Below are positions 1 through 8,723 of a stretch of 64,000 nt of DNA, one piece after another. How positions within the stretch are numbered: the stretch's first letter is position 1; every line of letters starts with the position of its first letter. The stretch is from contig NZ_BCXG01000003.1 of NCBI RefSeq assembly GCF_001894985.1, positions 1 to 64,000 on the forward strand, written 5' to 3'. The DNA comes from Rhodococcus tukisamuensis NBRC 100609 (GTDB lineage: Bacteria > Actinomycetota > Actinomycetes > Mycobacteriales > Mycobacteriaceae). The notes under the pieces are model-generated. The model ran no database searches, had not been told where the DNA came from, and worked only from the letters and a program-made list of their open reading frames with translations. The translations under genes were made by a program, and so were the position numbers.

Positions 1-12
1 CGAAGAGGCAGC

Positions 13-1074
13 ATGATCTGGGTTACCTGGCGGCACCATCGAACGACGATCCTCGCCGCGGTCGGGTCCGTCCTGCTGCTCACTGTCGTGGCGGCGCTCT
101 GCGGGCTGGTCGACCGGCGTTTCGACGGTCCGACGCCGTACGGCACCTTCTTCGGATGCGGCGTGCCGGGCGGAGGTTCGAAGGGGTGCTGGGCGGAGTC
201 GACACTGACGGCGATCAGCCTGATCACCGTGTTCCTGCCGGTCCTGCTGGGACTGCTGGTCGGCGTCACGGTGTTCTCACGGGACATCGAACGGGGCACG
301 CATGTGCTGGGACTGTCCCAGTCCGTGAGCCGCGCCCGTTGGTACTGGACCCGGGTGTTGGTCGTGTTCGTCCCGGTCACCGCCGCCGTGACGGTTCTCG
401 GTTCCGTGCTCGAGTGGACGCGGTCGGCGGGAATTGCGCCGAACCTCGCCGGCGGCGGCTACGGCGGGTACTCGCCGCTGACCTTCCCGGTGTTCCAGTC
501 GACCGGCCTCGTCGCCGGCGCCTACACATTTCTCGCACTGATCCTGGGCAGTTGCGCTGCACTGGTGCTGCGCAACACAATCGGCGCGATGGTGGTGACG
601 CTGGTCGCGATGTCGGCGGTACTCATCGGGTTCCACGTGGCTGCACGCCCGCACTACGCGACGGCCACCGTCGAGGTGCGGCCCCTCGATCTGTCGAACC
701 AGTTCCTCGCCTACCCGCAAGACACCGCCAACCTGACGTCCTGGCTGCTGGACACGGGCTACGTCGACGCCGAGGGCAGGGCCGTGGCGATCGACTACTC
801 CCGGTGCGCAACAGTCGGCTCCAGCGCAGGCTGGGACCAACGACCCGAGGAGACGTTCGCCCAGTACGAGATCCGCCGGGATGCCCTAGTGGTGGTGGAG
901 CAACGCGAGCACGCCGACTGCCTCCGCGCACAGGGTGCGGACCGCTTCGAGATCAGGTTCCACCCCGACACCCTGCTTCAGCGTTTCCAGCTGACCGAAG
1001 CCGCTCTGGCACTGGCACTCTCGGTCGTCCTGTTCGTTCCGTCGTTGTGGGCCCTGCGCAGACTTCGCCCCTGA
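13..1074 (+). CDS. ABC-2 type transporter permease
   Basis: This 353-residue integral membrane protein has about six hydrophobic segments (roughly residues 13-33, 65-88, 112-133, 165-186, 189-208 and 331-348). The loop after segment two contains SRDIERGTHVLGLSQSVSR, the acidic-glycine coupling loop typical of ABC-2 permeases of antibiotic- or lipid-export systems. A large extracytoplasmic domain lies between segments five and six. An AGAGG-like Shine-Dalgarno sequence sits just before the ATG. The partner ATPase is not visible and is presumably upstream, outside the window, because this gene starts almost at the edge. The substrate cannot be inferred. Confidence 0.8.
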   Translation: MIWVTWRHHRTTILAAVGSVLLLTVVAALCGLVDRRFDGPTPYGTFFGCGVPGGGSKGCWAESTLTAISLITVFLPVLLGLLVGVTVFSRDIERGTHVLGLSQSVSRARWYWTRVLVVFVPVTAAVTVLGSVLEWTRSAGIAPNLAGGGYGGYSPLTFPVFQSTGLVAGAYTFLALILGSCAALVLRNTIGAMVVTLVAMSAVLIGFHVAARPHYATATVEVRPLDLSNQFLAYPQDTANLTSWLLDTGYVDAEGRAVAIDYSRCATVGSSAGWDQRPEETFAQYEIRRDALVVVEQREHADCLRAQGADRFEIRFHPDTLLQRFQLTEAALALALSVVLFVPSLWALRRLRP

Positions 1075-1172
1075 CGCGCACCGTAGGGCCGTCTCGGCGG
1101 CACTGCGCCGAGTCGACACACCACCGGATTCGGACGATCATCGTCCGCACCAGTTGCAGGCAGGAGAACCGC

Positions 1173-1526
1173 ATGCGCACCACCCGCATCACGACCAATC
1201 TTCGCGTGGCCGACGTCGACGCGGCGAGGTCCTTCTACACCGACTACCTCGGGCTGAGCACCGAGGAGTTCAACATGGGATGGGTCGCCCGCTACACCTC
1301 GCCCGAGACGGGGGCGCACGTCCAACTCGTGACTCGCGACGCCAGTGCGCCGGAGGACTCGGTCGTCTCGGTCCACACCGACGACGTCGACGGTGCGTAC
1401 CGGGAAGCACAGGAACTCGGCTACGAGATCGTGCACCCGCTGACCACGGAGCCGTGGGGCGTGCGGCGGTTCTTCGTCCGGGCACCGGACGGCAACGTCC
1501 TCAACATCGTCAGCCACAAGGACTGA
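1173..1526 (+). CDS. VOC (glyoxalase/bleomycin-resistance) family protein
   Basis: A 117-residue single-domain vicinal-oxygen-chelate protein. It opens with a beta strand and helix (TTNLRVADVDAARSFYTDYLGL) and closes with the hallmark strand RFFVRAPDGNVLNIVSH. The start is chosen at the ATG preceded by AGGAG with a six-base spacer; the frame is open far upstream but that part is low-complexity shadow. VOC proteins act as dimers in glyoxalase, dioxygenase, isomerase or drug-sequestration roles, and nothing here fixes which. It follows the permease by about 100 bp on the same strand and may be cotranscribed with it. Confidence 0.85.
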   Translation: MRTTRITTNLRVADVDAARSFYTDYLGLSTEEFNMGWVARYTSPETGAHVQLVTRDASAPEDSVVSVHTDDVDGAYREAQELGYEIVHPLTTEPWGVRRFFVRAPDGNVLNIVSHKD

Positions 1527-1685
1527 ACCCCGCGCCGGGCGAGGTTCCCGGATCGCTCGCGCGCGGATTCCGCCTGAAATGTGTGTGAACAGCTGGCGAC
1601 TTTCGGCCCCGCACAGTTGAACGGACGTCCATCTTCGGGTTTGCTCTTGTCAACGCCCGCCCATTTCGAGACGAACGAGGACACG

Positions 1686-2765
1686 ATGACGGAGTTCCAC
1701 GGAATCGACCGACGCCGATTCCTGGCCGGTGCGGCGGCCGCAGGTGCCGTCGTCCCCCTCGCCGCGATGACGCCGGCACTCGCCGGAGCGACCGGGGCCA
1801 CCGCCGGACCGGACAAGTTCCCGTTCCCGACCGATTCCTCGCTGCGGGTCCTCCTCACCGGCGACGCGGGGACCGGCACCCCCGCGCAGTGGGCGGTGAC
1901 CGACGCGATCCGCGACCTGCACGGCCGCGCTCCCCTGTCGATGGCGCTCGGTCTCGGCGACAACATCTACGAACTCGGCCCCAACGGCGACGACGACGTC
2001 CAGTTCAAGACGAAGTTCGAGGACCCGAACCACGGGCTCGACTTCCCGTGGGTGATGGCCCTCGGCAACCACGACAACAGCGCGATCTTCCCCGGCGACG
2101 GCGGTTGGCTGCTGCGCGGCGACGACGAGGTCGACTACCACCAGCGTTCCCGCAAGTGGTGGATGCCCAGCCGGTTCTACTCGGTGCGCGTGCCCGAGCA
2201 GAATCCGGTAGTCGAGTTCTTCGTCCTCGACCTCAACCCGCTCGCCGCCTACCTCCCGCCGTTGCTCGCCCCGTACTGGGCTCCCGACGGGCAGTTCATG
2301 AACGAGCAGCGCGCCTGGCTGGACGCGGCGCTGGCGTCGTCGACGGCGAAGTGGAAGATCGCGGTCACCCACCACCCGTACCTCAGCAACGGGTCCCACG
2401 GCGACGCCGGCAAGTACGACGGGATCCCGCTCGAGCCGATGAACGGCGTCCACGCGAAGCGGTTCTACGAGGACCACGTCGTCGGCCGATGCCAGTTCAT
2501 CCTGTCCGGGCACGATCATTCGCTGCAGATCCTCGAGCCGACGACGGCCTCCAAGGGCACCCGGCAGATCGTGTCCGGGGCTGCGGGCAAGAACAGCCAC
2601 GGCAAGGCCGGTGCCGAGGTCGGTCGCAACAACCTCTTCCAGAACCACACCGACGTCGGATTCATGGTGATGGACCTCGACCGGGATGCCGTCACCATCC
2701 GCGTGTACACCGTCGACATCCCCACCGCGAAGGCGACGGTGGCGTTCGAGCGCCGACTGGCCTGA
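1686..2765 (+). CDS. Tat-exported purple-acid-phosphatase-like metallophosphoesterase
   Basis: A 359-residue calcineurin-type phosphatase. Residues 9-13 (RRRFL) followed by an alanine-rich hydrophobic stretch ending near ALA form a Tat signal peptide, so the enzyme is probably exported already folded. The five metal-binding blocks appear in order: GDAGTG, GLGDNIY, GNHD, VTHHPY and SGHDHSLQ. GDNIY together with GNHD is typical of tartrate-resistant acid phosphatases. The start is the ATG behind a GAGGA ribosome site, and earlier in-frame codons would bury the twin-arginine motif. The likely role is scavenging phosphate from extracellular monoesters. It converges on mqo. Confidence 0.85.
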   Translation: MTEFHGIDRRRFLAGAAAAGAVVPLAAMTPALAGATGATAGPDKFPFPTDSSLRVLLTGDAGTGTPAQWAVTDAIRDLHGRAPLSMALGLGDNIYELGPNGDDDVQFKTKFEDPNHGLDFPWVMALGNHDNSAIFPGDGGWLLRGDDEVDYHQRSRKWWMPSRFYSVRVPEQNPVVEFFVLDLNPLAAYLPPLLAPYWAPDGQFMNEQRAWLDAALASSTAKWKIAVTHHPYLSNGSHGDAGKYDGIPLEPMNGVHAKRFYEDHVVGRCQFILSGHDHSLQILEPTTASKGTRQIVSGAAGKNSHGKAGAEVGRNNLFQNHTDVGFMVMDLDRDAVTIRVYTVDIPTAKATVAFERRLA

Positions 2766-2802
2766 CCGGAACCGGCGACGCCGACGTGATCCTCGGCGCT
2801 CG

Positions 2803-4299
2803 TCACGCCACGCCGAGGACCCGTCCGGTGCGGTCGACGTCCAGGTCGACGGCGTCGGGGTCGGTGTCGGCCCCGCCCCCGACGCCCGGCATGAGCGCCA
2901 GGAGTGTCGGCGCCCAGCCCTGGTGGCGGGCCGGGAAGCAGCCGGCCAGCAGATCGAGCATCACGGACGGGGCGATCGAGGCACCGGGTGACGCACCGAG
3001 CAGTCCGGCGATGGTCCCGTCGGCGCCGGTGACCAGCTCGGTCCCGAAGGTCAGGACGCCGATCTTGCGGGGGTGCGGTTTGATCAACTGAGCGCGTTGA
3101 CCGGCCTGGACCAGCTCCCAGTCCGCCGGGTCGGCGCCGGGGTAGAAACGCCTCAGCTGTGCGAACTTCCGTTTCCGCGACGCCAGCAACTCACCGATCA
3201 GGTAGCGCACGAGCGGCAGGTTCTGCACGCCGACGGCGAGTAGCGGCGCGATGTTGTGCAGCCGGACGGTGGTGAACAGGTCGACGAGGCGGCCACGCCG
3301 CAGAAGGCGGGTGCTGAACGTGGCGTAGGGGCCGAACATCAGCGCGGGGTTGCCCTCCACGACGCGCCTGTCGAGGTGGGGCACCGACATCGGCGGGGCA
3401 CCGACGGAAGCCTGGCTGTAGACCTTCGCGTCGTGCCGCGCGACGACGTCGGGGTTGCCGGTGCGCAGGAACTGCGCGCCGAGGGGGAAGACCGCGTAGC
3501 CGCGGACCTCCGGGACCCTGGCCTTCTGCAGGAGCTTGAGGGCGTACCCGCCCGCGCCGACGAAAACGAACCGGGACCTGATCCCGAAGCGGTCACCGCA
3601 GCCGCGGTCGCGGCCCGTCACGGTCCACAGACCGTCGGCTCCCCGGGAGAGCCCGGTGACCTCGTGTCGCAGGCGGACCTGCGCCCCGCGGGCCGTCATC
3701 GCGGCGGTCAGGGCGTGGGTCAGCGCGCCGAAGTCGACGTCGGTTCCGCCGGCGTACCGGGTCGCGGCCATCGACTCGGTGCCGGCGCGGCCGTCCATGA
3801 GCAACGGTGCCCATCGGCGGATCGTCTCGGGATCCTCGGTGTACTCCATCGCCGAGAACAGCGGCGAGCGCCGCAGGGTGGCGAACCGGCGGCGCAGGTA
3901 GTCGACGTCGCGGTCGCCGAAGACGACGTCCATGTGCGGCGTCGGGCTGATGAACGATGCGGGCGCCGGCAGGTCACCGCCCTCGACGAGCGAGGCCCAG
4001 AACTGGCGCGAAAGGTGGAACTGACGGCCGATGTCCTCGGCCTTCGCCGAGTCGCCGGGGTCGGGCATGTAGTTGAGCTCGCACAACCCGGCGTGGCCGG
4101 TGCCGGCGTTGCTCCACGGACCCGAACTCTCGCCCGCGAGTTCGTCGAGGCGCTCGAGCATGACGATCGACCAGTCGGGCTGCAGCCTGGCGAGCAGTGC
4201 TCCCAGCGTCGCGGACATTATGCCCCCGCCGACCAGGACGACGTCGACCACGTCGCGGTCGACACCTGTTCCCGCGCTTACCGATTCACTGTGGTCCAT
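2803..4299 (-). CDS. mqo: Malate:quinone oxidoreductase
   Basis: A 498-residue FAD-dependent peripheral membrane enzyme that oxidises L-malate to oxaloacetate and passes the electrons to the quinone pool, replacing or supplementing NAD-malate dehydrogenase in the TCA cycle. The N-terminal nucleotide-binding motif VVLVGGGIMSATLG and the following GPWSNAGTGHAGLCELNY block are diagnostic of Mqo, and the length matches the family. The start is the ATG preceded by AAGGAG at a nine-base spacing; an upstream in-frame extension of 17 codons lacks a ribosome site. It is divergent from the LysR gene at 4393, which is a plausible regulator. Confidence 0.93.
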   Translation of the reverse strand: MDHSESVSAGTGVDRDVVDVVLVGGGIMSATLGALLARLQPDWSIVMLERLDELAGESSGPWSNAGTGHAGLCELNYMPDPGDSAKAEDIGRQFHLSRQFWASLVEGGDLPAPASFISPTPHMDVVFGDRDVDYLRRRFATLRRSPLFSAMEYTEDPETIRRWAPLLMDGRAGTESMAATRYAGGTDVDFGALTHALTAAMTARGAQVRLRHEVTGLSRGADGLWTVTGRDRGCGDRFGIRSRFVFVGAGGYALKLLQKARVPEVRGYAVFPLGAQFLRTGNPDVVARHDAKVYSQASVGAPPMSVPHLDRRVVEGNPALMFGPYATFSTRLLRRGRLVDLFTTVRLHNIAPLLAVGVQNLPLVRYLIGELLASRKRKFAQLRRFYPGADPADWELVQAGQRAQLIKPHPRKIGVLTFGTELVTGADGTIAGLLGASPGASIAPSVMLDLLAGCFPARHQGWAPTLLALMPGVGGGADTDPDAVDLDVDRTGRVLGVA

Positions 4300-4392
4300 G
4301 GGATCGAACTCCTTGTCGCCGACGGTGGACCTCAGGGTGCTCCCCCACAACTCATCCGTCCAATGATCAAATCAAGGTCTTATGATCCGAAT
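4300..4392. promoter_or_regulatory. Divergent mqo/lysR promoter region
   Basis: This 93-bp spacer separates the mqo and LysR start codons. Near its right end there are two copies of ATGAT about 19 bp apart, around a central ATCAAGGTCTTATG. This layout could hold a LysR-type site (T-N11-A) and the regulator's own -10 (TATGAT). The assignment rests on position and sequence shape only. Confidence 0.4.
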
Positions 4393-5316
4393 ATGGATCG
4401 GTTCCTGTCGGATGAGGCCGCGGCCACGGTGCCGCTGCTCGCGGCCTTCGACGCCGCCGCCCGCGAGGGCCACATCACCCGCGCGGCGGGCCTGCTCGGC
4501 GTGCCACAGTCGTCGCTGAGCCGGCGCCTCAGGGCGTTGGAACAGACGGTCGGCGTGCCCCTGTTCCAGCAGGTCGGCCGCGGGGTCTCCCTCACCACCG
4601 CGGGCCGCGAACTCCACGAGCGCACCCGAGACATGGTGTGGGCACTCGACGACGCCGTGAGCGCGGTGCGCAGCAACGCCGACCCCGACAGCGGACTCGT
4701 GCGTTTCGGGTTTCCCCACACCCTCGGACCGGTGAGCGTCCCCTCGCTGCTCGCCGAGTTCCACCAGGATGCGCCGAAGATCCGACTGCACCTCGTGCAG
4801 GCGCATGGCGAAGCGCTCGCCGGGATGGTGCGCGACGGCCGCCTCGATCTCGCGGTGATGATCCCGCCGCCCGACGACCTTCCCGTGACCGTCCTGGGAC
4901 ACCAGCGCATCCTGCTCCACGTCGCCCGCACCCACCCGCTGGCCGGACGCACACAGGTGGACCTCGCGGAACTCGCACCGGAGCACTTCATCGCCAGTCC
5001 GCCGTCGTACCACCTTCGCCAGATACTCGACTCGTCTTGCACCGAAGCAGGATTCACCCCGCACGTGACGTTCGAGATCAGCGACCTGGAAACGATCCGG
5101 GCCCTCGTCGGGCACGGCCTCGGCATCGCCGTGCTGCCGACCGCGGAAACCCCGCACCCCGATCTCGTGAGCGTCCCGCTATCCGGGGTGAGCGACCGGG
5201 CCATCGGACTCGCCACGGGCAATCACCTGGCGACCGCGGCCGTGGCGCGGCTGCGCGGCCACATCGTCAGCCGAGCAAGCGAATTCATCGCAAACACCGC
5301 GGGGCCCGCCACCTGA
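4393..5316 (+). CDS. LysR family transcriptional regulator
   Basis: A 307-residue LysR-type regulator. The winged helix-turn-helix lies at about residues 12-70 (HITRAAGLLGVPQSSLSRRLRALEQTVG is its core), followed by the periplasmic-binding-like co-inducer domain ending in GHGLGIAVLPTAE. The start MDRFLSDEA is chosen to match the usual distance from start to HTH; an ATG ten codons upstream is also possible. Divergent placement next to mqo suggests that it controls malate oxidation or itself, as many LysR proteins regulate the adjacent divergent gene. The effector is unknown. Confidence 0.88.
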   Translation: MDRFLSDEAAATVPLLAAFDAAAREGHITRAAGLLGVPQSSLSRRLRALEQTVGVPLFQQVGRGVSLTTAGRELHERTRDMVWALDDAVSAVRSNADPDSGLVRFGFPHTLGPVSVPSLLAEFHQDAPKIRLHLVQAHGEALAGMVRDGRLDLAVMIPPPDDLPVTVLGHQRILLHVARTHPLAGRTQVDLAELAPEHFIASPPSYHLRQILDSSCTEAGFTPHVTFEISDLETIRALVGHGLGIAVLPTAETPHPDLVSVPLSGVSDRAIGLATGNHLATAAVARLRGHIVSRASEFIANTAGPAT

Positions 5317-5469
5317 CGATCAGTCGCGCGTGGCGGCACTCCCGAATTCGGTTGTGCGCGTAGGGTCCGGTTCGCGCGATTTGTAACAACTCCGTGCGTC
5401 GACTCGATGGACGGGGTACGCGGCGGACGCCTCCGTTCGCGCGGAAATCGGATCAAAAGGGGAGTGATC

Positions 5470-6015
5470 ATGAGTAATCGACCGCTGCGCCGAATGGGCG
5501 CCACGGCACTCGCCACCATTGCGCTGGGGACCGCGATGGTGGCCGGAGGGGGCGCCGTCGCCAGCGCGGCGCCCGCGCCGCCGACGTCGACGAACATGAC
5601 GTGCACGAGCGCGAATCCCCTCTTCTGGGCACCGTCGTTCACCTGGAACATCAACGCCGCGTCCGGGGAGTCGCTGCGTCCCGGCGGAGCCGCACTGGAG
5701 CCGGCCATCCTGCTCAGCGGCGGAAACGAACTGCCCGCGCCGCCTCCCGGCCTCCTGCCGAGCTTCGGCGTGAACTGGTACGGCACGCGGGTGCTGGTCG
5801 ACTGGACCAACAAGACGACAGGTCAGTCCGGCCGCAGCGTCAGCGATGAGCCGGCCCTGCAGCAGAAGCCCGGGATCCCGATCAACCGGACCTGGACCGG
5901 AACCGGCGAGGTCGACTTCACCGTCACCGTCCAGACCGGCGGGGGCTGGTGGTTCGTCAACCCGCAGAACGCCGTCTGCAAGGGAACGATCTCCGTGGTG
6001 CCCGGACGACCCTGA
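5470..6015 (+). CDS. Small secreted protein with WTNxTTG motif
   Basis: A 181-residue exported protein of unknown function. Residues 1-38 form a Sec signal peptide with a basic start, a hydrophobic core and an ASAAPAPP cleavage region. The mature part is about 140 residues with two cysteines, one near each end (TCTSA and AVCKG), that could form a disulfide. The central NWYGTRVLVDWTNKTTGQSG resembles a stretch in the small secreted protein at 59992-60363, so the two belong to one family. A strong AAGGGGAG ribosome site precedes the ATG. It is monocistronic as far as can be seen. Confidence 0.75.
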   Translation: MSNRPLRRMGATALATIALGTAMVAGGGAVASAAPAPPTSTNMTCTSANPLFWAPSFTWNINAASGESLRPGGAALEPAILLSGGNELPAPPPGLLPSFGVNWYGTRVLVDWTNKTTGQSGRSVSDEPALQQKPGIPINRTWTGTGEVDFTVTVQTGGGWWFVNPQNAVCKGTISVVPGRP

Positions 6016-6090
6016 TCGGCCCACAGTCCGGGCCGCCGGCCGCGCGTGTTCACCGCCGGCGGCCCGGATCGCGCCGCGACGGCCGGGCGC

Positions 6091-6675
6091 TCAGCGGGGC
6101 GTGAGGTGCCGGCCCAGCAGGACCCCGAGCTGGGCCTTTGCATCGTCGAACGGCTGGCTCGACTCGAGCGCACGGGCCTGCACGATGGCACCCTCGATCA
6201 CCGACAACAGCAGCCCCGCCATCGAGCGCGCGGCCGCGGGCTCGATGCCGGCCGCGACCATGCCGTCGGCGAGCCGGGCGGTCCAGTCGGTGAACGCCTG
6301 CCCGGCGGCGGACTGCACCGCCGGGTCCAGCTCGTCCAGTGCGGCCGCCATCATGAACGAGCCCAGCCGGTACTCGCTGGACTCGAGCGGTTCGACCCAG
6401 AAGGCGAACAGCTCGTCGAGCCACTGCTCCACCGACGGCGCGCTCGCCAGCTTCTCCGCCATCACACTCAGGTGTGAATGAACCACCCTTGACACGATCC
6501 GGGTCGCGGTCTCCACGAGCTGACCCTTGCCGGACGGGAAGTGCTGATACAGCGAATTGCGTGACGCATTGCTGCGTTTGAGCAGCTCGCTCAGGCCAGC
6601 CGCGTTCACCCCGAGCTCCTGCACCATGGTGATGGTGCTCGACAGGAGTCGAGCTCGCGGTCGTGCCGTGGTCAT
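6091..6675 (-). CDS. TetR/AcrR family regulator (YxaF/LmrA-like)
   Basis: A 194-residue repressor. The HTH spans roughly residues 25-55 with ASRNSLYQHFPSGKGQLVE, a sequence typical of the LmrA/YxaF branch of TetR proteins. The remaining all-helical part is the ligand domain. The start MTTARPRA is the ATG behind a GAAGGGG-type site; an in-frame extension upstream would run through the operator. It is divergent from the ketosynthase gene at 6764, and two matching palindromes lie between them, so it very likely represses both genes. The ligand may be an acyl compound, by context only. Confidence 0.87.
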   Translation of the reverse strand: MTTARPRARLLSSTITMVQELGVNAAGLSELLKRSNASRNSLYQHFPSGKGQLVETATRIVSRVVHSHLSVMAEKLASAPSVEQWLDELFAFWVEPLESSEYRLGSFMMAAALDELDPAVQSAAGQAFTDWTARLADGMVAAGIEPAAARSMAGLLLSVIEGAIVQARALESSQPFDDAKAQLGVLLGRHLTPR

Positions 6676-6697
6676 GCAGGCCCCTTCCGACCTTGTG

Positions 6698-6747
6698 TGA
6701 ACCGATTGGTTCATGTTAGATCTCAACAGTATGAACCGATCGGTTCA
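6698..6747. promoter_or_regulatory. Two TetR operator palindromes
   Basis: TGAACCGATTGGTTCA (6698-6713, one mismatch from perfect) and TGAACCGATCGGTTCA (6732-6747, perfect) are near-identical 16-bp palindromes with centres 34 bp apart, between the divergent TetR and ketosynthase genes. This size and symmetry fit a TetR dimer site. The second copy ends 16 bp before the proposed GTG start of the ketosynthase, so occupancy would block that promoter or its leader. Confidence 0.8.
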
Positions 6748-6763
6748 CGTGGAGAGGATCGCC

Positions 6764-7801
6764 GTGCCCGCCCGTATTGCCACCGCCAACCCCGTCACCC
6801 ATGCGGCCCTGCTGGGCCTCGGGGTGTACCGGCCCCGCCGCGTCGTCCCCAACGCCGAGATCGTCGACCGCATCGACTCCACCGACGAGTGGATCCAGAC
6901 CCGGTCCGGCATCAAGGCCCGCCGCTGGGCGGACGCCGACGAGTCCATCGTCTCGATGAGCGTCGCGGCCGCCAACGACGCGCTCGCCGCCGCGGGCCTC
7001 GCGGCCGAGCAGATCGACGCCGTCGTGCTCGCCACCTCGTCACAGATGGTGCTGGGACCGTCCGCCGGGGCGATTGTCGCCACCGAGCTCGGCATGCACG
7101 ACACCGCGGCCTACGACATCTCCGCCGGTTGCGCGGGCTTCTGCTACGCACTCGGCAACGCCGCAAGCCTCGTGCGCGCCGGGCAGGCCCGCCACGTGCT
7201 GGTCATCGGTGTGGAGCGGCTGTCCGACCTCCTCGACCCGAGCGACCGGACCTGCGCGTTCATCTTCGCCGACGGCGCCGGCGCGGTCGTGGTCGGTCCC
7301 TCCGACACCGAGGGCATCGGCCCGGTCGCGTGGGGCTCGGACGGCAGCCAGACCACCGCGATCAAGCAGGACAAAGACTTCAAGCAGTACTTCGCCGAGG
7401 TCGAGGCCGTCGAGGCGGGCGGCGACGCCCCGGAGCGGCCCTACATCCGGATGAACGGCCAGGCGGTGTTCCGGTGGGCGGTGACCTTCCTGGAGAAGGC
7501 GTGCCGCGACGCCCTGGAGAAGTCCGGCGTCACGGTGGACGACCTGGATGCCTTCGTGCCGCACCAGGCCAACAGCCGCATCACCGACGCACTGATCCGG
7601 ACGCTGGGACTGCCCGACGACGTCGCGGTCGCCCGCGACATCGTCGAAACCGGCAACACCAGCGCGGCGTCGATCCCGATGGCCATGGAGCAGCTCATCC
7701 GGTCCGGCGGCGCCAAGCCCGGCGACACCGCGTTGCTGCTCGGCTTCGGCGCCGGACTGGCCTACGCCGGACAGGTCGTCCAGCTCCCCGTGATCGCGTG
7801 A
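6764..7801 (+). CDS. 3-oxoacyl-ACP synthase III (FabH-like)
   Basis: A 345-residue condensing enzyme of the KAS III type, which joins an acyl-CoA to malonyl-ACP. The catalytic triad is complete: Cys123 in ISAGCAGF, His267 in PHQANSR and Asn298 in TGNTSAAS. The N-terminal block ending STDEWIQTRSGIKARR is the classic FabH signature. The start is placed at GTG 6764 because GGAGAGG lies five bases before it; earlier ATGs at 6713 and 6731 lie within the operator. The dedicated TetR control and the absence of other fatty-acid synthesis genes suggest a stress or specialised lipid role rather than housekeeping FabH. Confidence 0.88.
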   Translation: MPARIATANPVTHAALLGLGVYRPRRVVPNAEIVDRIDSTDEWIQTRSGIKARRWADADESIVSMSVAAANDALAAAGLAAEQIDAVVLATSSQMVLGPSAGAIVATELGMHDTAAYDISAGCAGFCYALGNAASLVRAGQARHVLVIGVERLSDLLDPSDRTCAFIFADGAGAVVVGPSDTEGIGPVAWGSDGSQTTAIKQDKDFKQYFAEVEAVEAGGDAPERPYIRMNGQAVFRWAVTFLEKACRDALEKSGVTVDDLDAFVPHQANSRITDALIRTLGLPDDVAVARDIVETGNTSAASIPMAMEQLIRSGGAKPGDTALLLGFGAGLAYAGQVVQLPVIA

Positions 7802-7852
7802 ACCACCGGGCCTGACGGGCCCCCACTGTCATCGCGCGGAGAGCACGACCCG

Positions 7853-7885
7853 CGATCCGGCCGGCGCTACCCGTCGGCCGGATCG
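7853..7885. terminator. Hairpin downstream of ketosynthase
   Basis: CGATCCGGCCG (7853-7863) pairs perfectly with CGGCCGGATCG (7875-7885) across an 11-base loop, between the convergent ketosynthase and SUKH genes. No T-tract follows, so this is a probable but not certain terminator. Confidence 0.45.
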
Positions 7886-7940
7886 GCGATGGCACGGATC
7901 GGGGCTCGAGCCCGGCGGCAGCCCGTCCGGACGTCCCGTT

Positions 7941-8675
7941 TCATCCGGTGCCCAACCAGTCGATCAGGTTGTCGGTGAGCAGTTCGCCGTCGCCGGCGAG
8001 GTCCCCGCCGATCGCACCGAGGTCGAGCAGGCGGACGCTGCGCCGATCCCGCCCGTGGTGCCGCATGAAGAGGCCGCGTCCACCGCTGTCGTCGCCGACC
8101 AGCATCCAGTCGGGTGCGTACCGTCGCACCTCGAACGTCTCGTTGCGCTCCTGGATCTGGTGCGGTCCGTACAGGAGCACCCCGTCATCGCGCAGGACGC
8201 CGGGCGTCGAGCGCCACAGCGCGGCGATCGTCGGGTTCGGGCCGTCCCGGAGCCCGCGGGCGAGGGCGTCCCGCACCGCGAGGAACCCCGCGAAGGTCTC
8301 CGCGACGGGGTACTCGGCGCCGTCGAACCGGTCGCGGCGCACCACGGGCCACTCGCCGTCGGCGCCGCGCCGATCGAGCGCGAAGTGGTGCTCGTCGCCG
8401 TCCTCCTCCGTGTGGAAGCACAGCCGGGGCCCCGCCGACCGCCACCCGGCGGTGATCGCCTCGTCGGACTCCTCGGGCGCCACCGTCGCAATGGGGGCAC
8501 CGCCGAGCCACCCGGCTCCGTACTCGCCGAGCCACCACCGGTAGGACGGGGGCAGCGGACCGAGGCGGGTCTGCGCATTCTCGATCCGGTCCCGCGACGC
8601 CGGCCCGGCCGGGCGTTTCGTCAACCCGGGCGACGCGTCGAGCAGGGAGCGCAGCTGTTCGAGATCCGGTCTCAC
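7941..8675 (-). CDS. SMI1/KNR4 (SUKH) family protein
   Basis: A 244-residue cytoplasmic protein. The first half carries the SUKH pattern (IENAQTRLGPLPPSYRWWLGEYG, then the WLGG and AGW turns). The second half (residues about 165-240, ERNETFEVRRYAPDWMLVGD and GGRGLFMRH) looks like a second, shorter copy. SUKH proteins are best known as immunity proteins against contact-dependent or secreted toxins and as stand-alone protein-interaction modules. No toxin gene is adjacent. It is divergent from the DUF4303-like gene at 8724 across about 48 bp. Confidence 0.7.
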   Translation of the reverse strand: MRPDLEQLRSLLDASPGLTKRPAGPASRDRIENAQTRLGPLPPSYRWWLGEYGAGWLGGAPIATVAPEESDEAITAGWRSAGPRLCFHTEEDGDEHHFALDRRGADGEWPVVRRDRFDGAEYPVAETFAGFLAVRDALARGLRDGPNPTIAALWRSTPGVLRDDGVLLYGPHQIQERNETFEVRRYAPDWMLVGDDSGGRGLFMRHHGRDRRSVRLLDLGAIGGDLAGDGELLTDNLIDWLGTG

Positions 8676-8723
8676 CGGGGCAGCCTATCCGGGGCGTCGG
8701 TGCCCTCTCCTACGCTCGGACGG

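Noticed and set aside
2766-2802. A terminator between the metallophosphatase and mqo
   Set aside because: The 37-bp gap has no convincing inverted repeat with sufficient stem length.
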